The notes under the pieces: generated by a model
What the model was told of the DNA's origin: nothing
Database searches by the model: none
The model's input: the letters and a program-made list of their open reading frames with translations, nothing else
Assembly: GCA_016235445.1 (NCBI GenBank)
Contig: JACRLB010000020.1
Location: 18,896 to 82,895, forward strand
DNA length: 64,000 nt
DNA from: Chloroflexota bacterium
Lineage (GTDB): Bacteria; Chloroflexota; Anaerolineae; Anaerolineales; Villigracilaceae
Direction: 5' to 3'
Part shown: in pieces, positions 43,618-51,792 of the stretch
How the letters are laid out: each line of letters opens with the position of its first letter
Position numbering within the stretch: position 1 is the stretch's first letter
Translations under genes and position numbers: made by a program

Positions 43618-44700
43618 TCATCTTCCGTACTTGAAATACGCCGCGCACGCGCCTTCGGAAGAGACCATCGTCGCGCCAAGCGGACTCTCCGGCGTGCATT
43701 GCCTTCCAAATGCAGGGCAATCATGCGGCTTTTTCAGTCCCTGCAAAATGGAGCCTGCGATACACAAAGGGGACTCGTCTGCGTGCATGGATTCCACATC
43801 GAATCTTTTTTCAGCGTTGAAGAAATCAAACTCGGGGCGCAGGCACCAGCCGCTCATTGGAATCATGCCAATGCCGCGCCACTTGCGGTCGCATTCCATG
43901 AATACCTTGTTGATGGCGTCCTGCGCTGGTTTCAACCCTTCCAACGTCACCGCCCGTTGATAGGCGTTGACAACTTCCACTTTGCCCGCTTCCAGCAATT
44001 GGACGACTGCCAGAATCCCCTGCACAATATCGAGCGGCTCAAAACCCGTCACGGCCATTGGGATTTTGAATTCATCCGACAGCGGCGGATATTCCCAATA
44101 CCCCATCACAGCGTTGACATGCCCCGCGAGTAAAAATCCCTGCACACGGTTGTGCGGCGAACTAAGAATGGCTTTTATGGCAGGCGGCACGCGCACATGC
44201 GAAACCAAGACCGAGAAATTTTGCAAGCCGAGGTACTGTGCCTGCAAAACGCTCGTCACATTCGGCGGAGCGGTTGTCTCGAAACCGATGGCGAAAAAGA
44301 CCACTTGCTTTTCGGGGTTTTGCTGGGCGAGCGCAACCGCATCCAGCGGAGAGTAAACCACGCGCACATCCCCGCCCTGCGCTTTCACCGAGAACAAATC
44401 CTGGGCTGAGCCTGGCACGCGCAGCATATCTCCGTACGAGCAGAAAATCACATCGGGGCGGGATGCGATTGCCAGCGCTTTGTCGATCAGCTCCAGCGGA
44501 GTCACACAGACCGGGCAACCGGGACCATGCACAAGGTCGATCTGAGGCGGGAGCAGTTGGTCAATTCCATGCCGAACGATGGCGTGAGTCTGTCCGCCGC
44601 AAATTTCCATCAACGTCCACAGGCGCGTGACAGTGCGGCGGATTTCTTCGATCACGCCCTTCACCAATTCGGCATTGCGATATTCAGTAACGTATTTCAT
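43618..44700 (-). CDS. hypD: Hydrogenase maturation protein HypD
   Basis: 360 residues. Conserved [25 protein letters not shown] and [13 protein letters not shown] motifs, and the C-terminal [4Fe-4S] ligands in [11 protein letters not shown] and [23 protein letters not shown]. With HypC and HypE it assembles the Fe(CN)2CO group. The gene follows hypC on the same strand after a 30-base gap holding a 24-bp perfect palindrome. Confidence 0.95.
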   Translation of the reverse strand: MKYVTEYRNAELVKGVIEEIRRTVTRLWTLMEICGGQTHAIVRHGIDQLLPPQIDLVHGPGCPVCVTPLELIDKALAIASRPDVIFCSYGDMLRVPGSAQDLFSVKAQGGDVRVVYSPLDAVALAQQNPEKQVVFFAIGFETTAPPNVTSVLQAQYLGLQNFSVLVSHVRVPPAIKAILSSPHNRVQGFLLAGHVNAVMGYWEYPPLSDEFKIPMAVTGFEPLDIVQGILAVVQLLEAGKVEVVNAYQRAVTLEGLKPAQDAINKVFMECDRKWRGIGMIPMSGWCLRPEFDFFNAEKRFDVESMHADESPLCIAGSILQGLKKPHDCPAFGRQCTPESPLGATMVSSEGACAAYFKYGR

Positions 44701-44709
44701 TGCAGTTTG

Positions 44710-44733
44710 TAACGCGATATTAATATCGCGTTA
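44710..44733. repeat. 24-bp perfect palindrome between hypC and hypD
   Basis: Half-site TAACGCGATATT, fully self-complementary, overlapping the end of hypC. A related imperfect form (CGCGACTTAATATCGCG) lies right after the response regulator gene near 50979-50998. It could be a repeat or a dimeric protein site. Confidence 0.6.
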
Positions 44734-44979
44734 CCCTGTCTCCAATTCTTCTTCAAAGCCATCGATCTGTTTCAACAGATCGAGCGTTTCCATGGCTTCC
44801 TTTTCGCTCAGCAAACTGATCGCAAAGCCGACATGGATGATGCAATAATCCCCGATGTTTGCCTCAGGCACATAACTCAAACAAGCCTCGCGAAAAATTC
44901 CGCCAAAATCCACCCGCGCCATTTGCAAGCCGCCCTTCTCGTACACCTCGACGATTTTTCCCGGCACACCCAAACACAT
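44731..44979 (-). CDS. hypC: Hydrogenase maturation chaperone HypC
   Basis: 82 residues starting MCLGVPGKIVEVYEKGGLQM; the N-terminal Cys2 after Met removal is the catalytic and binding residue. Then FGGIFREACLSYVPEANIGDYCIIHVGFAI, the OB-like fold. The ATG is 1 base after the hypF stop, showing coupling. Carries the iron group to the hydrogenase large subunit. Confidence 0.94.
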   Translation of the reverse strand: MCLGVPGKIVEVYEKGGLQMARVDFGGIFREACLSYVPEANIGDYCIIHVGFAISLLSEKEAMETLDLLKQIDGFEEELETG

Positions 44980-44980
44980 G

Positions 44981-47338
44981 TCAACCTCGCATTCGCTTCG
45001 CCGCAATCACGGCCTGTCCCAACGAAAGCCCGCCGTCATTTGTCGGCGCTTCCTTATGTATGTATACTTTGAATCCCTCTCCATCTAATAGTGCCATAGT
45101 TCGCCGTAATAGGGTGATATTCTGCCACACTCCGCCAGACAGAACCACCTCGTTGATTCCAAAATCCCGCCTAATTCCAAGTGCGGCTACGCGTAAAATA
45201 TTAGCAAGGCCGTTATGAAACCTTGCTGAAATTTTCGAGATGGGGACTCCCCCTGCTGAATCATTGATCAACGCCTCAACAACGCCTCTTACTTCGACTT
45301 GATCCTGATTCATCCCGAATGAATAACTCTCCCCTTCGGCATCATCTGCCAAAGACTCAAACTCGATGGCCGCCTGCCCCTCGTAGTTGACAGTCTGCCG
45401 CCCCCCCGCCAACGCCGCCGCCGCATCGAACAACCTTCCAATGGATGATGTCATCGGCGTATTGATTTTCTTCTCCAACTGCATCCGCAGGGTGACTTGG
45501 TCTTCGGCGCAAAATTCGGCAACTGGCGCAAGCCGCTCATCCCATTCCAAACCCAGCGACCAGAGCAATGCCAGGGCTGTGCGGGCGGGCTTTTTGATGG
45601 CGGCATCTCCACCGGGCAAAGGGAAATATTCCAGATGCGCCGCGCGTTGATAGGATTTGTAATCTGCGACCAAAATCTCGCCGCCCCAAATCGCGCCATC
45701 TTCGCCGTAGCCTGTGCCATCGAAGGCAATGCCAATCACGGGGCGTGTGCCGTCAAATCCATGCTCGGCCATGCAGGCGGCAATGTGCGCGTGATGATGT
45801 TGAATATGGAAGATGGGCAGGTTTTCGCGTTCGGCCCGTTCGAGCGCATAGCGAGTTGCCAGATAATTCGGGTGCATGTCACAAGCAATGGCTTCTGGCT
45901 TCACGCGAAATAATTTCTCGAAGTGCTCCACGCCCTGCTCGAAGGATTTCAAGGTTTCGTAATTTTCCATGTCACCGATGTGATGGCTGAGAAAAGCGTA
46001 ATTTATGTTGGTGATGCAAAAGGTGTTTTTTAATTCCGAGCCTGTTGCCAGAATTTGCGGAACTTCAAAGGGCAGTTTTATGGGGAATGGAGAGTAGCCG
46101 CGCGAACGGCGGAGGGGATAAGCAATCAGTGACCAGTAATCAGTATTCAGTTTCCTCGTTGAATCACTGACTTCTGATAACTGACTACTGATCACTCTTA
46201 CCACCGAATCGTCACAGCGGATGTGGATGTCGCGATTGTGCATGAGGAAGGCATCGGCGAGGTTGGATAATCTTTTGCGGGCTTCGTCGTTGTCTGTGGC
46301 GATGGGTTCTTCGGAGAGGTTGCCGCTGGTCATTACCAAAGGATGAAGGATGAAAGAGGAAGGATGAAGAGAATCCGCGAAAAGCAGGTAGTGAAGTGGG
46401 GTGTATGGGAGCATGACGCCGAATTGATCTTGATTCGGGGCGGTTTCTTTGGCGATGGTGGATTCGGGTTTGCGCTTTAATAAAACGATGGGGCGGGCGG
46501 TGGATTGAAGCAACTCGCGCTCCGCGTCACTGACGAAGCAATGTTGTTTGATGGTTTCGAGATCGGGCATCATCAGCGCGAAGGGCTTGTCCACGCGCAG
46601 TTTGCGGACGCGCAATTCGGTTACGGCAGTTGAATTCGTCGCGTCACAAGCGAGGTGAAATCCACCGAGGCCTTTGATGGCGAGGATTTTTCCTTCAGCG
46701 AGCATTCGACGAGTTTCGAGAATGGCGTCGTTATTCTGGAGAGCATCCGACAGCGAGCTGTCGGAGTCCAGAGTTAGCCAGACTTTCGGCCCGCATTTGG
46801 GGCAGGCAACGGGCTGGGCGTGGAATCTGCGATTCGTTGGGTCTGTGTATTCGCGTTCGCAATCAGGGCATAACGGGAAGCCTGACATCGTGGTGTTTGG
46901 TCTGTCGTATGGGATATCTTTGATGATGGTGAAGCGCGGCCCGCAGTTGGTGCAGTTGATGAAGGGATAGCGGTAGCGTCTATCTGCTAGGTCGAAGAGT
47001 TCGCGCAGGCAATCTTCGCAGATGGCTACGTCGGGCGAGATGGGCTGGAAGGCGGAGGGAATGGATTCAGAGTGGAGAATGTCGAAGGAACTGAATCCGT
47101 TGGCAGGGCGGAAGGAGGCGGTGAATCCGTCTATGCGGGAAAGGGCTGGGGCGTCGTCCTGTAATTTTTGCAAAAAAGAGTCGAGGATGTCTTTTTCCCC
47201 ATCCACTTCGATCTCGACGCCCGCGGAAGTATTTTTTACCCAGCCATTGAGTTTGAGATTCGCGGCGAGATTGTAAACAAACGGACGGAAACCAACCCCC
47301 TGAACGATGCCTGTGATGTGGACGCGAAGTCCGTGCAT
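44981..47338 (-). CDS. hypF: Carbamoyltransferase HypF
   Basis: 785 residues from the Met at 47338. N-terminal acylphosphatase domain (ITGIVQGVGFRPFVYNLA), two zinc fingers (CEDC...CTNCGPRF and CPDC...CPKCGPKV), a YrdC-like domain (AIKGLGGFHLACDAT) and the Kae1-like carbamoyltransferase (GIAFDGTGYGEDGAIWGGE, CDMHPNYLATRYA). It makes the cyanide ligand precursor from carbamoyl phosphate and ATP and loads it on HypE. Three stretches are repeat-derived yet in frame: 46734-46772 (DSDSSLSDAL), 46339-46371 (SLHPSSFILHP) and 46125-46197 (SSQLSEVSDSTRKLNTDYW). Core motifs survive around them, so it may still be active. Confidence 0.93.
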   Translation of the reverse strand: MHGLRVHITGIVQGVGFRPFVYNLAANLKLNGWVKNTSAGVEIEVDGEKDILDSFLQKLQDDAPALSRIDGFTASFRPANGFSSFDILHSESIPSAFQPISPDVAICEDCLRELFDLADRRYRYPFINCTNCGPRFTIIKDIPYDRPNTTMSGFPLCPDCEREYTDPTNRRFHAQPVACPKCGPKVWLTLDSDSSLSDALQNNDAILETRRMLAEGKILAIKGLGGFHLACDATNSTAVTELRVRKLRVDKPFALMMPDLETIKQHCFVSDAERELLQSTARPIVLLKRKPESTIAKETAPNQDQFGVMLPYTPLHYLLFADSLHPSSFILHPLVMTSGNLSEEPIATDNDEARKRLSNLADAFLMHNRDIHIRCDDSVVRVISSQLSEVSDSTRKLNTDYWSLIAYPLRRSRGYSPFPIKLPFEVPQILATGSELKNTFCITNINYAFLSHHIGDMENYETLKSFEQGVEHFEKLFRVKPEAIACDMHPNYLATRYALERAERENLPIFHIQHHHAHIAACMAEHGFDGTRPVIGIAFDGTGYGEDGAIWGGEILVADYKSYQRAAHLEYFPLPGGDAAIKKPARTALALLWSLGLEWDERLAPVAEFCAEDQVTLRMQLEKKINTPMTSSIGRLFDAAAALAGGRQTVNYEGQAAIEFESLADDAEGESYSFGMNQDQVEVRGVVEALINDSAGGVPISKISARFHNGLANILRVAALGIRRDFGINEVVLSGGVWQNITLLRRTMALLDGEGFKVYIHKEAPTNDGGLSLGQAVIAAKRMRG
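46125..46197. repeat. CAGTAATCAGT-type hairpin repeat captured inside hypF
   Basis: ATCAGTGACCAGTAATCAGT mirrored by CTGATAACTGACTACTGATC; coding in frame between the YrdC-like and carbamoyltransferase parts of hypF. Confidence 0.6.
46339..46371. repeat. GGATGAA simple repeat captured inside hypF
   Basis: AAGGATGAAGGATGAAAGAGG plus one more unit, complementary to the TTCATCC repeats between hypD and hypE. It is located just before the conserved VMTSGNLSEEPIA motif. Confidence 0.55.
46734..46772. repeat. Palindromic element captured inside hypF
   Basis: TCTGGA / TCCAGA arms around a perfect CCGACAGC-ga-GCTGTCGG hairpin (46747-46764). Same design as the element in the flippase-like gene at 27367-27420. 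Confidence 0.6.
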
Positions 47339-47339
47339 G

Positions 47340-47996
47340 TTATTTTGCCGAGTTTTGGATAAGCCACTCAACCCAGGCATCCAACCCCTCACCCGTGCGG
47401 CAGGAAAGTTGAAAGGTTTTGACGTTGGGATTCAGCGCCTGCACACCGCGTTGAAAATAATCCATCTTGAACGGGACGTAGGGCAGGAGATCGATTTTGT
47501 TGATGACGAGCGCGTCCACGCCGCGATACATGCCGGGATATTTATAAGGCTTATCGTCGCCTTCGGGCACGGAGGCAATCAAAATGGATTTATGCGTGCC
47601 GAGTTTGAAACTGGCGGGGCAGACCAAATTGCCCACGTTTTCAACGATGAGCAAATCAAATTGTGTCAGGTCAAGTTTTTCGAGCGCGCCGCGCAGCATG
47701 ACGGCATCGAGGTGACAATCTCCGCCTGTGTTGATCTGAATGGCGGCTTGCGCGCCTGCTTTTGCGGCTCGGTCTGAATCAATCGAAGTGGCGATGTCGC
47801 CATCGATGACGGCCACGCGAAGTTTATCTTTGAGGCGCGGCAGGGTTTGTTCGATGAGCGAGGTTTTGCCCGCGCCAGGCGAGGCCATAACGTTGACTGA
47901 AAAAATGCCTGCGCTTTCAAGGCTGGCAAAGTTTTCCTCTGCCAGGCGGTCGTTGGCGTTGAGAATATTTTCCACGACAGGGATGTTTTGAGGCAT
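47340..47996 (-). CDS. hypB: Hydrogenase nickel incorporation GTPase HypB
   Basis: 218 residues from the Met at 47996 (AAGGAG upstream); the longer frame to 48116 crosses a repeat. G1 MASPGAGKTSLIEQTL, DGDIATSIDSDRA, TGGDCHLDAVML, ENVGNLVCPASF, and G4 NKIDLLPYV. The internal metal site (Cys and His around GGDCHLDA) is present, while the N-terminal CXXCGC nickel motif of some HypBs is absent. Delivers nickel with HypA. Confidence 0.95.
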   Translation of the reverse strand: MPQNIPVVENILNANDRLAEENFASLESAGIFSVNVMASPGAGKTSLIEQTLPRLKDKLRVAVIDGDIATSIDSDRAAKAGAQAAIQINTGGDCHLDAVMLRGALEKLDLTQFDLLIVENVGNLVCPASFKLGTHKSILIASVPEGDDKPYKYPGMYRGVDALVINKIDLLPYVPFKMDYFQRGVQALNPNVKTFQLSCRTGEGLDAWVEWLIQNSAK

Positions 47997-48011
47997 GAGA
48001 AACTCCTTGGG

Positions 48012-48147
48012 GCGTTTCTGAAGTTTTTTTGTACACGGATTCGACGGATTGCACGGACGTTTCACGCACGGATTTTTAAAAGGTTTTCCGTGAACATCCG
48101 TGAGTTCCGTGTACAAAAAAGGCCAGGCAAAACGACTTAAGAAACGC
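48012..48147. repeat. Nested inverted repeats between hypB and hypA
   Basis: Outer GCGTTTCT (48012-48019) / AGAAACGC (48140-48147) encloses a perfect 14-bp pair TTTTTTGTACACGG (48025-48038) / CCGTGTACAAAAAA (48107-48120) with internal ACGGATT units. Its T-rich arms could act as a terminator or attenuator inside the hyp cluster. Confidence 0.6.
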
Positions 48148-48185
48148 TCTCTTTCACTTTACGTTTACTTATCGCGTAAATTGCA

Positions 48186-48527
48186 TTAATCCACATCTAT
48201 CGATTCGAGGGCGAGTTCCTCCCCTGCGATGATTTTTGCGCCAACCCCGCCGCATTTTGGGCAGATCAATTCATCGCGGTTGGGATGATATTTCTCGAAG
48301 CAGGTCATACATTGCAACTCGGCGCGGACTCGGCGAAAGTGCAGGGTTGCGCCTTCGGCAAGGGTGTCTTTGGCAATGATGTCCCAATAGAATTGAATCG
48401 AGTCGTCCACCATGCTGGCGAGATCGCCGATGACGATGTGCAGGTCTGTGATGCGTTTTGCGCCCGCCTTTTCCGCGTGCTGGAGGGCAATCTTCAAAAG
48501 GGATTCGGTGACGGGCAGTTCGTGCAT
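48186..48527 (-). CDS. hypA: Hydrogenase nickel incorporation protein HypA
   Basis: 113 residues starting MHELPVTESLLKIAL; His2 and Glu3 form the nickel site. Zinc site C-x2-C ... C-x2-C in CMTCFEKYHPNRDELICPKC. The longer frame to 48596 extends into a MITE-like element and is not supported. First gene of hypA-B-F-C-D-E. Confidence 0.94.
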   Translation of the reverse strand: MHELPVTESLLKIALQHAEKAGAKRITDLHIVIGDLASMVDDSIQFYWDIIAKDTLAEGATLHFRRVRAELQCMTCFEKYHPNRDELICPKCGGVGAKIIAGEELALESIDVD

Positions 48528-48572
48528 CGTGTCTATTGTACATGATACGGGGGTGGAAGTAACGAGTCGAAA

Positions 48573-48755
48573 GCATGCCCAGTACGGCTTTCTCAAAGTC
48601 TGAAAATCTTTAACGCGAATGGCGCGAATGAAACGAATGGCGCAAATTTTTCTGTATTTTCGCGAAATTCACCCAGTTTGCGTAATTCGCGTTAAGCCTT
48701 TGCCATAAACTTGTAAAAGGGTCAAGCTACTTTGAGAAAGCCGTAGCATGCCCAG
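48573..48755. mobile_element. MITE-like element with direct repeats, upstream of hypA
   Basis: A 163-bp unit (48583-48745) bounded by perfect 17-bp inverted repeats TACGGCTTTCTCAAAGT / ACTTTGAGAAAGCCGTA. It is flanked on both sides by the same 10 bp, GCATGCCCAG (48573-48582 and 48746-48755), as expected for a target-site duplication. Inside lies a second perfect pair TTAACGCGAAT / ATTCGCGTTAA (48610-48620, 48685-48695). No transposase. It lies 46 bases upstream of the hypA ATG, in the gap shared with the divergent sensor kinase gene. Confidence 0.75.
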
Positions 48756-48823
48756 GCCAATATGCGAACGAGCGGCGATGAAATAAAGGACGCTTCCAAA
48801 AAGGTATAATGAACTCCACAGCC

Positions 48824-50278
48824 ATGCGAAATCCATCTTTTATTTCACGTTCCTCCCAGTACCTGCTGGCTTTTGGATTGATCGCCCTTGTCACCGCGAT
48901 TCTATTTACCCTGCGTGACGCACTCGATACAACCCTAGTTGCGCTTTTATATTTAATGCCGCTTGGCCTGATTACCGCATATTGGGGGCTTGGGCCAGGC
49001 ATTACCAGCGCGCTGGCGACCTTCCTTACATTCAATTATTTTTTTATCCAACCGTATTACACCTTCGCGGTTCACCGTCCAACGGACGTAGTGATCCTTG
49101 TCATATTTTTGATCGTGGCAATTGTGATCAGCCAGTTGGTCGGGCGGATGCAGGCGGGCCTTACCGCGGCGACAGCGCGTGAGCGCGAGGCCACCCAACT
49201 CTATGAACTCAGCGCCGCGCTCGCAGGCCTGCATGATGGGCAGACCATCGCGGAGATTCTTGCAAAACAGGTGCAGGACGTTTCGCAGGGCGAAGCAGTG
49301 GAACTGAATATCACTGGGGCGCAGTCTTTTGCGTTTCGTTTGCCTGAGTCACATCAGCCAGTTCGTCCACCAGAATGGGTTGTTCCCATCCAGGCGGCGA
49401 GAGGCGTTCTAGGGGAGATTCGGCTTTGGAGAGCGGCATCAGCTATAACGTCCAGCGAGAAGCGGTTGTTGCAGACCTTCGCCAGCCAGGGAGCGTTGGC
49501 GCTCGAGCGGGCGCGGCTCGCGCAGGCAGAGTCCCGGGCGAGAGTCCTCGAAGAAAGTGACAGGTTGAAATCTGCGATTTTATCTTCTGTTTCACACGAA
49601 CTGCGGACGCCGCTTTCCACGATCAAAGCGGCGGCTTCGAGTTTGAGAAGCAACGATGTGAGCTGGGATTCTGCGGCACGCCCGGAGTTGATCGCCGCAA
49701 TAGACGATGAGGCCGACCATTTGAATATGCTGGTAGGCAACCTGCTCGACATGTCGCGCATCGAGTCGGGGGTGCTTAAGCCGAAGCGCGAGTGGAATAT
49801 TTTGCCTGAGATCGTCGGGAGTGTTCTCGCGCGCATGAAGCACCTGGCGGAGGAACACCGCATTGAAGTGGACGTGCCCGAAAGCCTGCCGCTCATGCCC
49901 GTGGACTATGTACAAATGGAACAGGTCTTCACGAATCTGGTCAGCAACAGCGTGAAGTATGCGCCGGAGAAATCTGTGATCCTTGTGCGCGCGTTTGTGG
50001 AAGACGAGTCGATTCATGTAGTCGTCAGCAATCAGGGGCCGCAAGTGCCGCAGGAACACCTCGAAAGAATCTTCGATAAATTTTTCCGCCTCACTGCCGC
50101 AGACCGAGTCACGGGCACGGGGCTGGGGCTTTCGATTTGCAAGGGCATCATCGAAGCGCATGGCGGGCGGCTTTGGGCAGAAAATGTGCCTGACGGCCTC
50201 GCCTTTAATTTCACATTACCGTTGATCTGGGAAGGCATTTCACCTCCCAACCTGCCCATGGATTCGGAGACCGAATGA
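48824..50278 (+). CDS. KdpD-like sensor histidine kinase lacking the N-terminal KdpD/Usp part
   Basis: About 484 residues. DUF4118-type membrane domain with four helices (residues about 10-110, GLGPGITSALATFLTFNYFFIQPYYTF), then a GAF-like domain, H-box SHELRTPLS and ATPase boxes (NLVSNSVKYAP, RIFDKFFRL, GTGLGLSICKGI). This is the C-terminal half of KdpD, the potassium/osmotic sensor; the cytosolic KdpD and Usp domains are missing. TATAAT at 48805-48810 covers the alternative ATG 48809, so ATG 48824 is preferred. The stop overlaps the response regulator start by 4 bases. Confidence 0.9.
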   Translation: MRNPSFISRSSQYLLAFGLIALVTAILFTLRDALDTTLVALLYLMPLGLITAYWGLGPGITSALATFLTFNYFFIQPYYTFAVHRPTDVVILVIFLIVAIVISQLVGRMQAGLTAATAREREATQLYELSAALAGLHDGQTIAEILAKQVQDVSQGEAVELNITGAQSFAFRLPESHQPVRPPEWVVPIQAARGVLGEIRLWRAASAITSSEKRLLQTFASQGALALERARLAQAESRARVLEESDRLKSAILSSVSHELRTPLSTIKAAASSLRSNDVSWDSAARPELIAAIDDEADHLNMLVGNLLDMSRIESGVLKPKREWNILPEIVGSVLARMKHLAEEHRIEVDVPESLPLMPVDYVQMEQVFTNLVSNSVKYAPEKSVILVRAFVEDESIHVVVSNQGPQVPQEHLERIFDKFFRLTAADRVTGTGLGLSICKGIIEAHGGRLWAENVPDGLAFNFTLPLIWEGISPPNLPMDSETE

Positions 50279-50970
50279 GCAACGCGCCGCATATTCTTGT
50301 CATTGACGATGAACCACAGATCCAGCGCGCAATTCGCACCATCCTCACCGAAAAAGGATTCAAGGTCACGACAGCCAGCCGCGGCGAGGAAGGCCTCACG
50401 CTTGCCGCAACGAACGAGCCTGACATTGTAATTCTCGACCTGGGTTTGCCAGACATGGACGGAGTTGAAGTCTGCACACGCCTGCGCGAGTGGACGCAAT
50501 GCCCGATCATCATTTTGTCGGTGCGCGATAGTGAACGCGATAAAGTAGCCGCGCTCGATAAAGGTGCGGATGATTACCTGACCAAGCCGTTTGGCATCGA
50601 AGAATTGCTGGCGCGTGTGCGTGTGGCTCTGCGTCATTCCACGAGCAGGCAGGGGACACAGAGCAAAGTCATCCACGCTGGAATGCTGATGATCGATCTC
50701 GCCTGGCACATCGTCAAACGCGGCGATGAGGAAATCAAGTTGACTGCCACCGAATATAAATTGCTTGCGTATCTCGCCGCCAATCATGGGCGCGTGCTTA
50801 CGCATCAAAGCATTCTCGCAAACGTTTGGGATCCCGCCGATGCCAATCACACCGAATACCTGCGCGTCTACATGCGCCAGCTTCGCAAGAAACTCGAAGT
50901 TGATCCTGAACGTCCGCAGTTTATTCTCACCGAACCCGGCATCGGCTATCGCTTTATCGCGGATGAATAA
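50275..50970 (+). CDS. KdpE-like response regulator
   Basis: 231 residues. Receiver with phosphoacceptor D55 (VILDLGLPDMDG), acidic DDE at 11-13, Lys in LTKPFG, then an OmpR-type winged helix (LTATEYKLLAYLAANHGRVL, YLRVYMRQLRKKLEVDP). Partner of the kinase just upstream. No kdpFABC operon is in the window; the potassium permease gene downstream is the obvious candidate target. Confidence 0.94.
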   Translation: MSNAPHILVIDDEPQIQRAIRTILTEKGFKVTTASRGEEGLTLAATNEPDIVILDLGLPDMDGVEVCTRLREWTQCPIIILSVRDSERDKVAALDKGADDYLTKPFGIEELLARVRVALRHSTSRQGTQSKVIHAGMLMIDLAWHIVKRGDEEIKLTATEYKLLAYLAANHGRVLTHQSILANVWDPADANHTEYLRVYMRQLRKKLEVDPERPQFILTEPGIGYRFIADE

Positions 50971-51016
50971 ATCAATACCGCGACTTAATATCGCGATACG
51001 TAAATTCACCTTACAG

Positions 51017-51043
51017 CGCCCTTGCAAAAGGGCGTTTTTATTT
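51017..51043 (+). terminator. Terminator after the response regulator gene
   Basis: CGCCCTT-gcaa-AAGGGCG followed by TTTTTATTTG, 46 bases after the stop. A CGCGA...TCGCG inverted repeat lies just before it. Confidence 0.8.
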
Positions 51044-51120
51044 GTTCTTTATACGATTGCCTGAAATTTTTGTCACCATTTTATGCGGGGTGGATAGGAT
51101 TAACGCATCTACGAGGTGAC

Positions 51121-51762
51121 ATGAATAAACTTGATGTAAGCCCCCCTGCCTTGACAATGTCTTCCGCTTCTTTCTCTAACCTTCAGCCTGCCCGCCGTTT
51201 AATGGTCCTTGTGCCTGCATCCGAAGTGGATTCTGCCCTCACGGCGCGAAAAATCTGGGAGTTGGCGAATGCTCTCGAAAGCCGGGTCCAGCTCCTCGGT
51301 CTAAGCAAAGACGCGGCGCATGAGCCAGGCTTGCGCAGGCAGATCGTGACCCTGTCCGCAATGGTGGGGGGCGATACTATTTCCATCGAATCAAAAATCG
51401 AAATTGGGAACGATTGGCTGAGCGTGGTGAAGTCCGAATGGCGCGAAGGAGATGTGATCGTCTGTTTTGCGGAACAACGCACAGGCCTTGCGCGCAGGCC
51501 GTTAAGCCAAATTCTGGAATCGAATCTGAACGCCACGGTCTATGTGCTTGCCAGCCTCCATCAACAGGAGGAACGCCCGCGTTCAAGCTGGCTGTTCAAT
51601 GCAATGGCATGGGCGGGTTCCATCGGGATCATCCTTGGTTTCTTTTGGCTGCAATCAAAACTCATTCAATTTCCCAAAGATTGGGCTTATTCAGCTCTGC
51701 TTTACATCTCCCTCTTTGCGGAAGCTGGTTCGATCTGGGCCTGGAACAGCCTGTTCGGATAA
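51121..51762 (+). CDS. Usp-like domain protein with two C-terminal membrane helices
   Basis: 213 residues; GAGGTG precedes the ATG at 51121. Residues about 25-150 resemble a Rossmann-like universal stress / KdpD-Usp fold (RRLMVLVPASEVDSALTARK, EGDVIVCFAEQRTG, NATVYVLASLH), followed by helices near 163-180 and 190-210. I know no named family with this layout. It lies between the shortened KdpD/KdpE pair and the potassium permease, and could supply the Usp module that the kinase lacks. That is inference from position and fold. Confidence 0.65.
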   Translation: MNKLDVSPPALTMSSASFSNLQPARRLMVLVPASEVDSALTARKIWELANALESRVQLLGLSKDAAHEPGLRRQIVTLSAMVGGDTISIESKIEIGNDWLSVVKSEWREGDVIVCFAEQRTGLARRPLSQILESNLNATVYVLASLHQQEERPRSSWLFNAMAWAGSIGIILGFFWLQSKLIQFPKDWAYSALLYISLFAEAGSIWAWNSLFG

Positions 51763-51792
51763 ACCATTTAAAAATAAATCAAACTGGAAACC

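Noticed and set aside
50032..51027. Minus-strand frame of 331 codons opposite the response regulator
   Set aside because: Antisense to a full KdpE-like gene with intact motifs; composition typical of a shadow.
51763..51792. c-di-AMP (ydaO) riboswitch expected before a KimA gene
   Set aside because: Only 30 bases separate it from the previous gene, and the 51044-51120 gap shows no conserved riboswitch structure.
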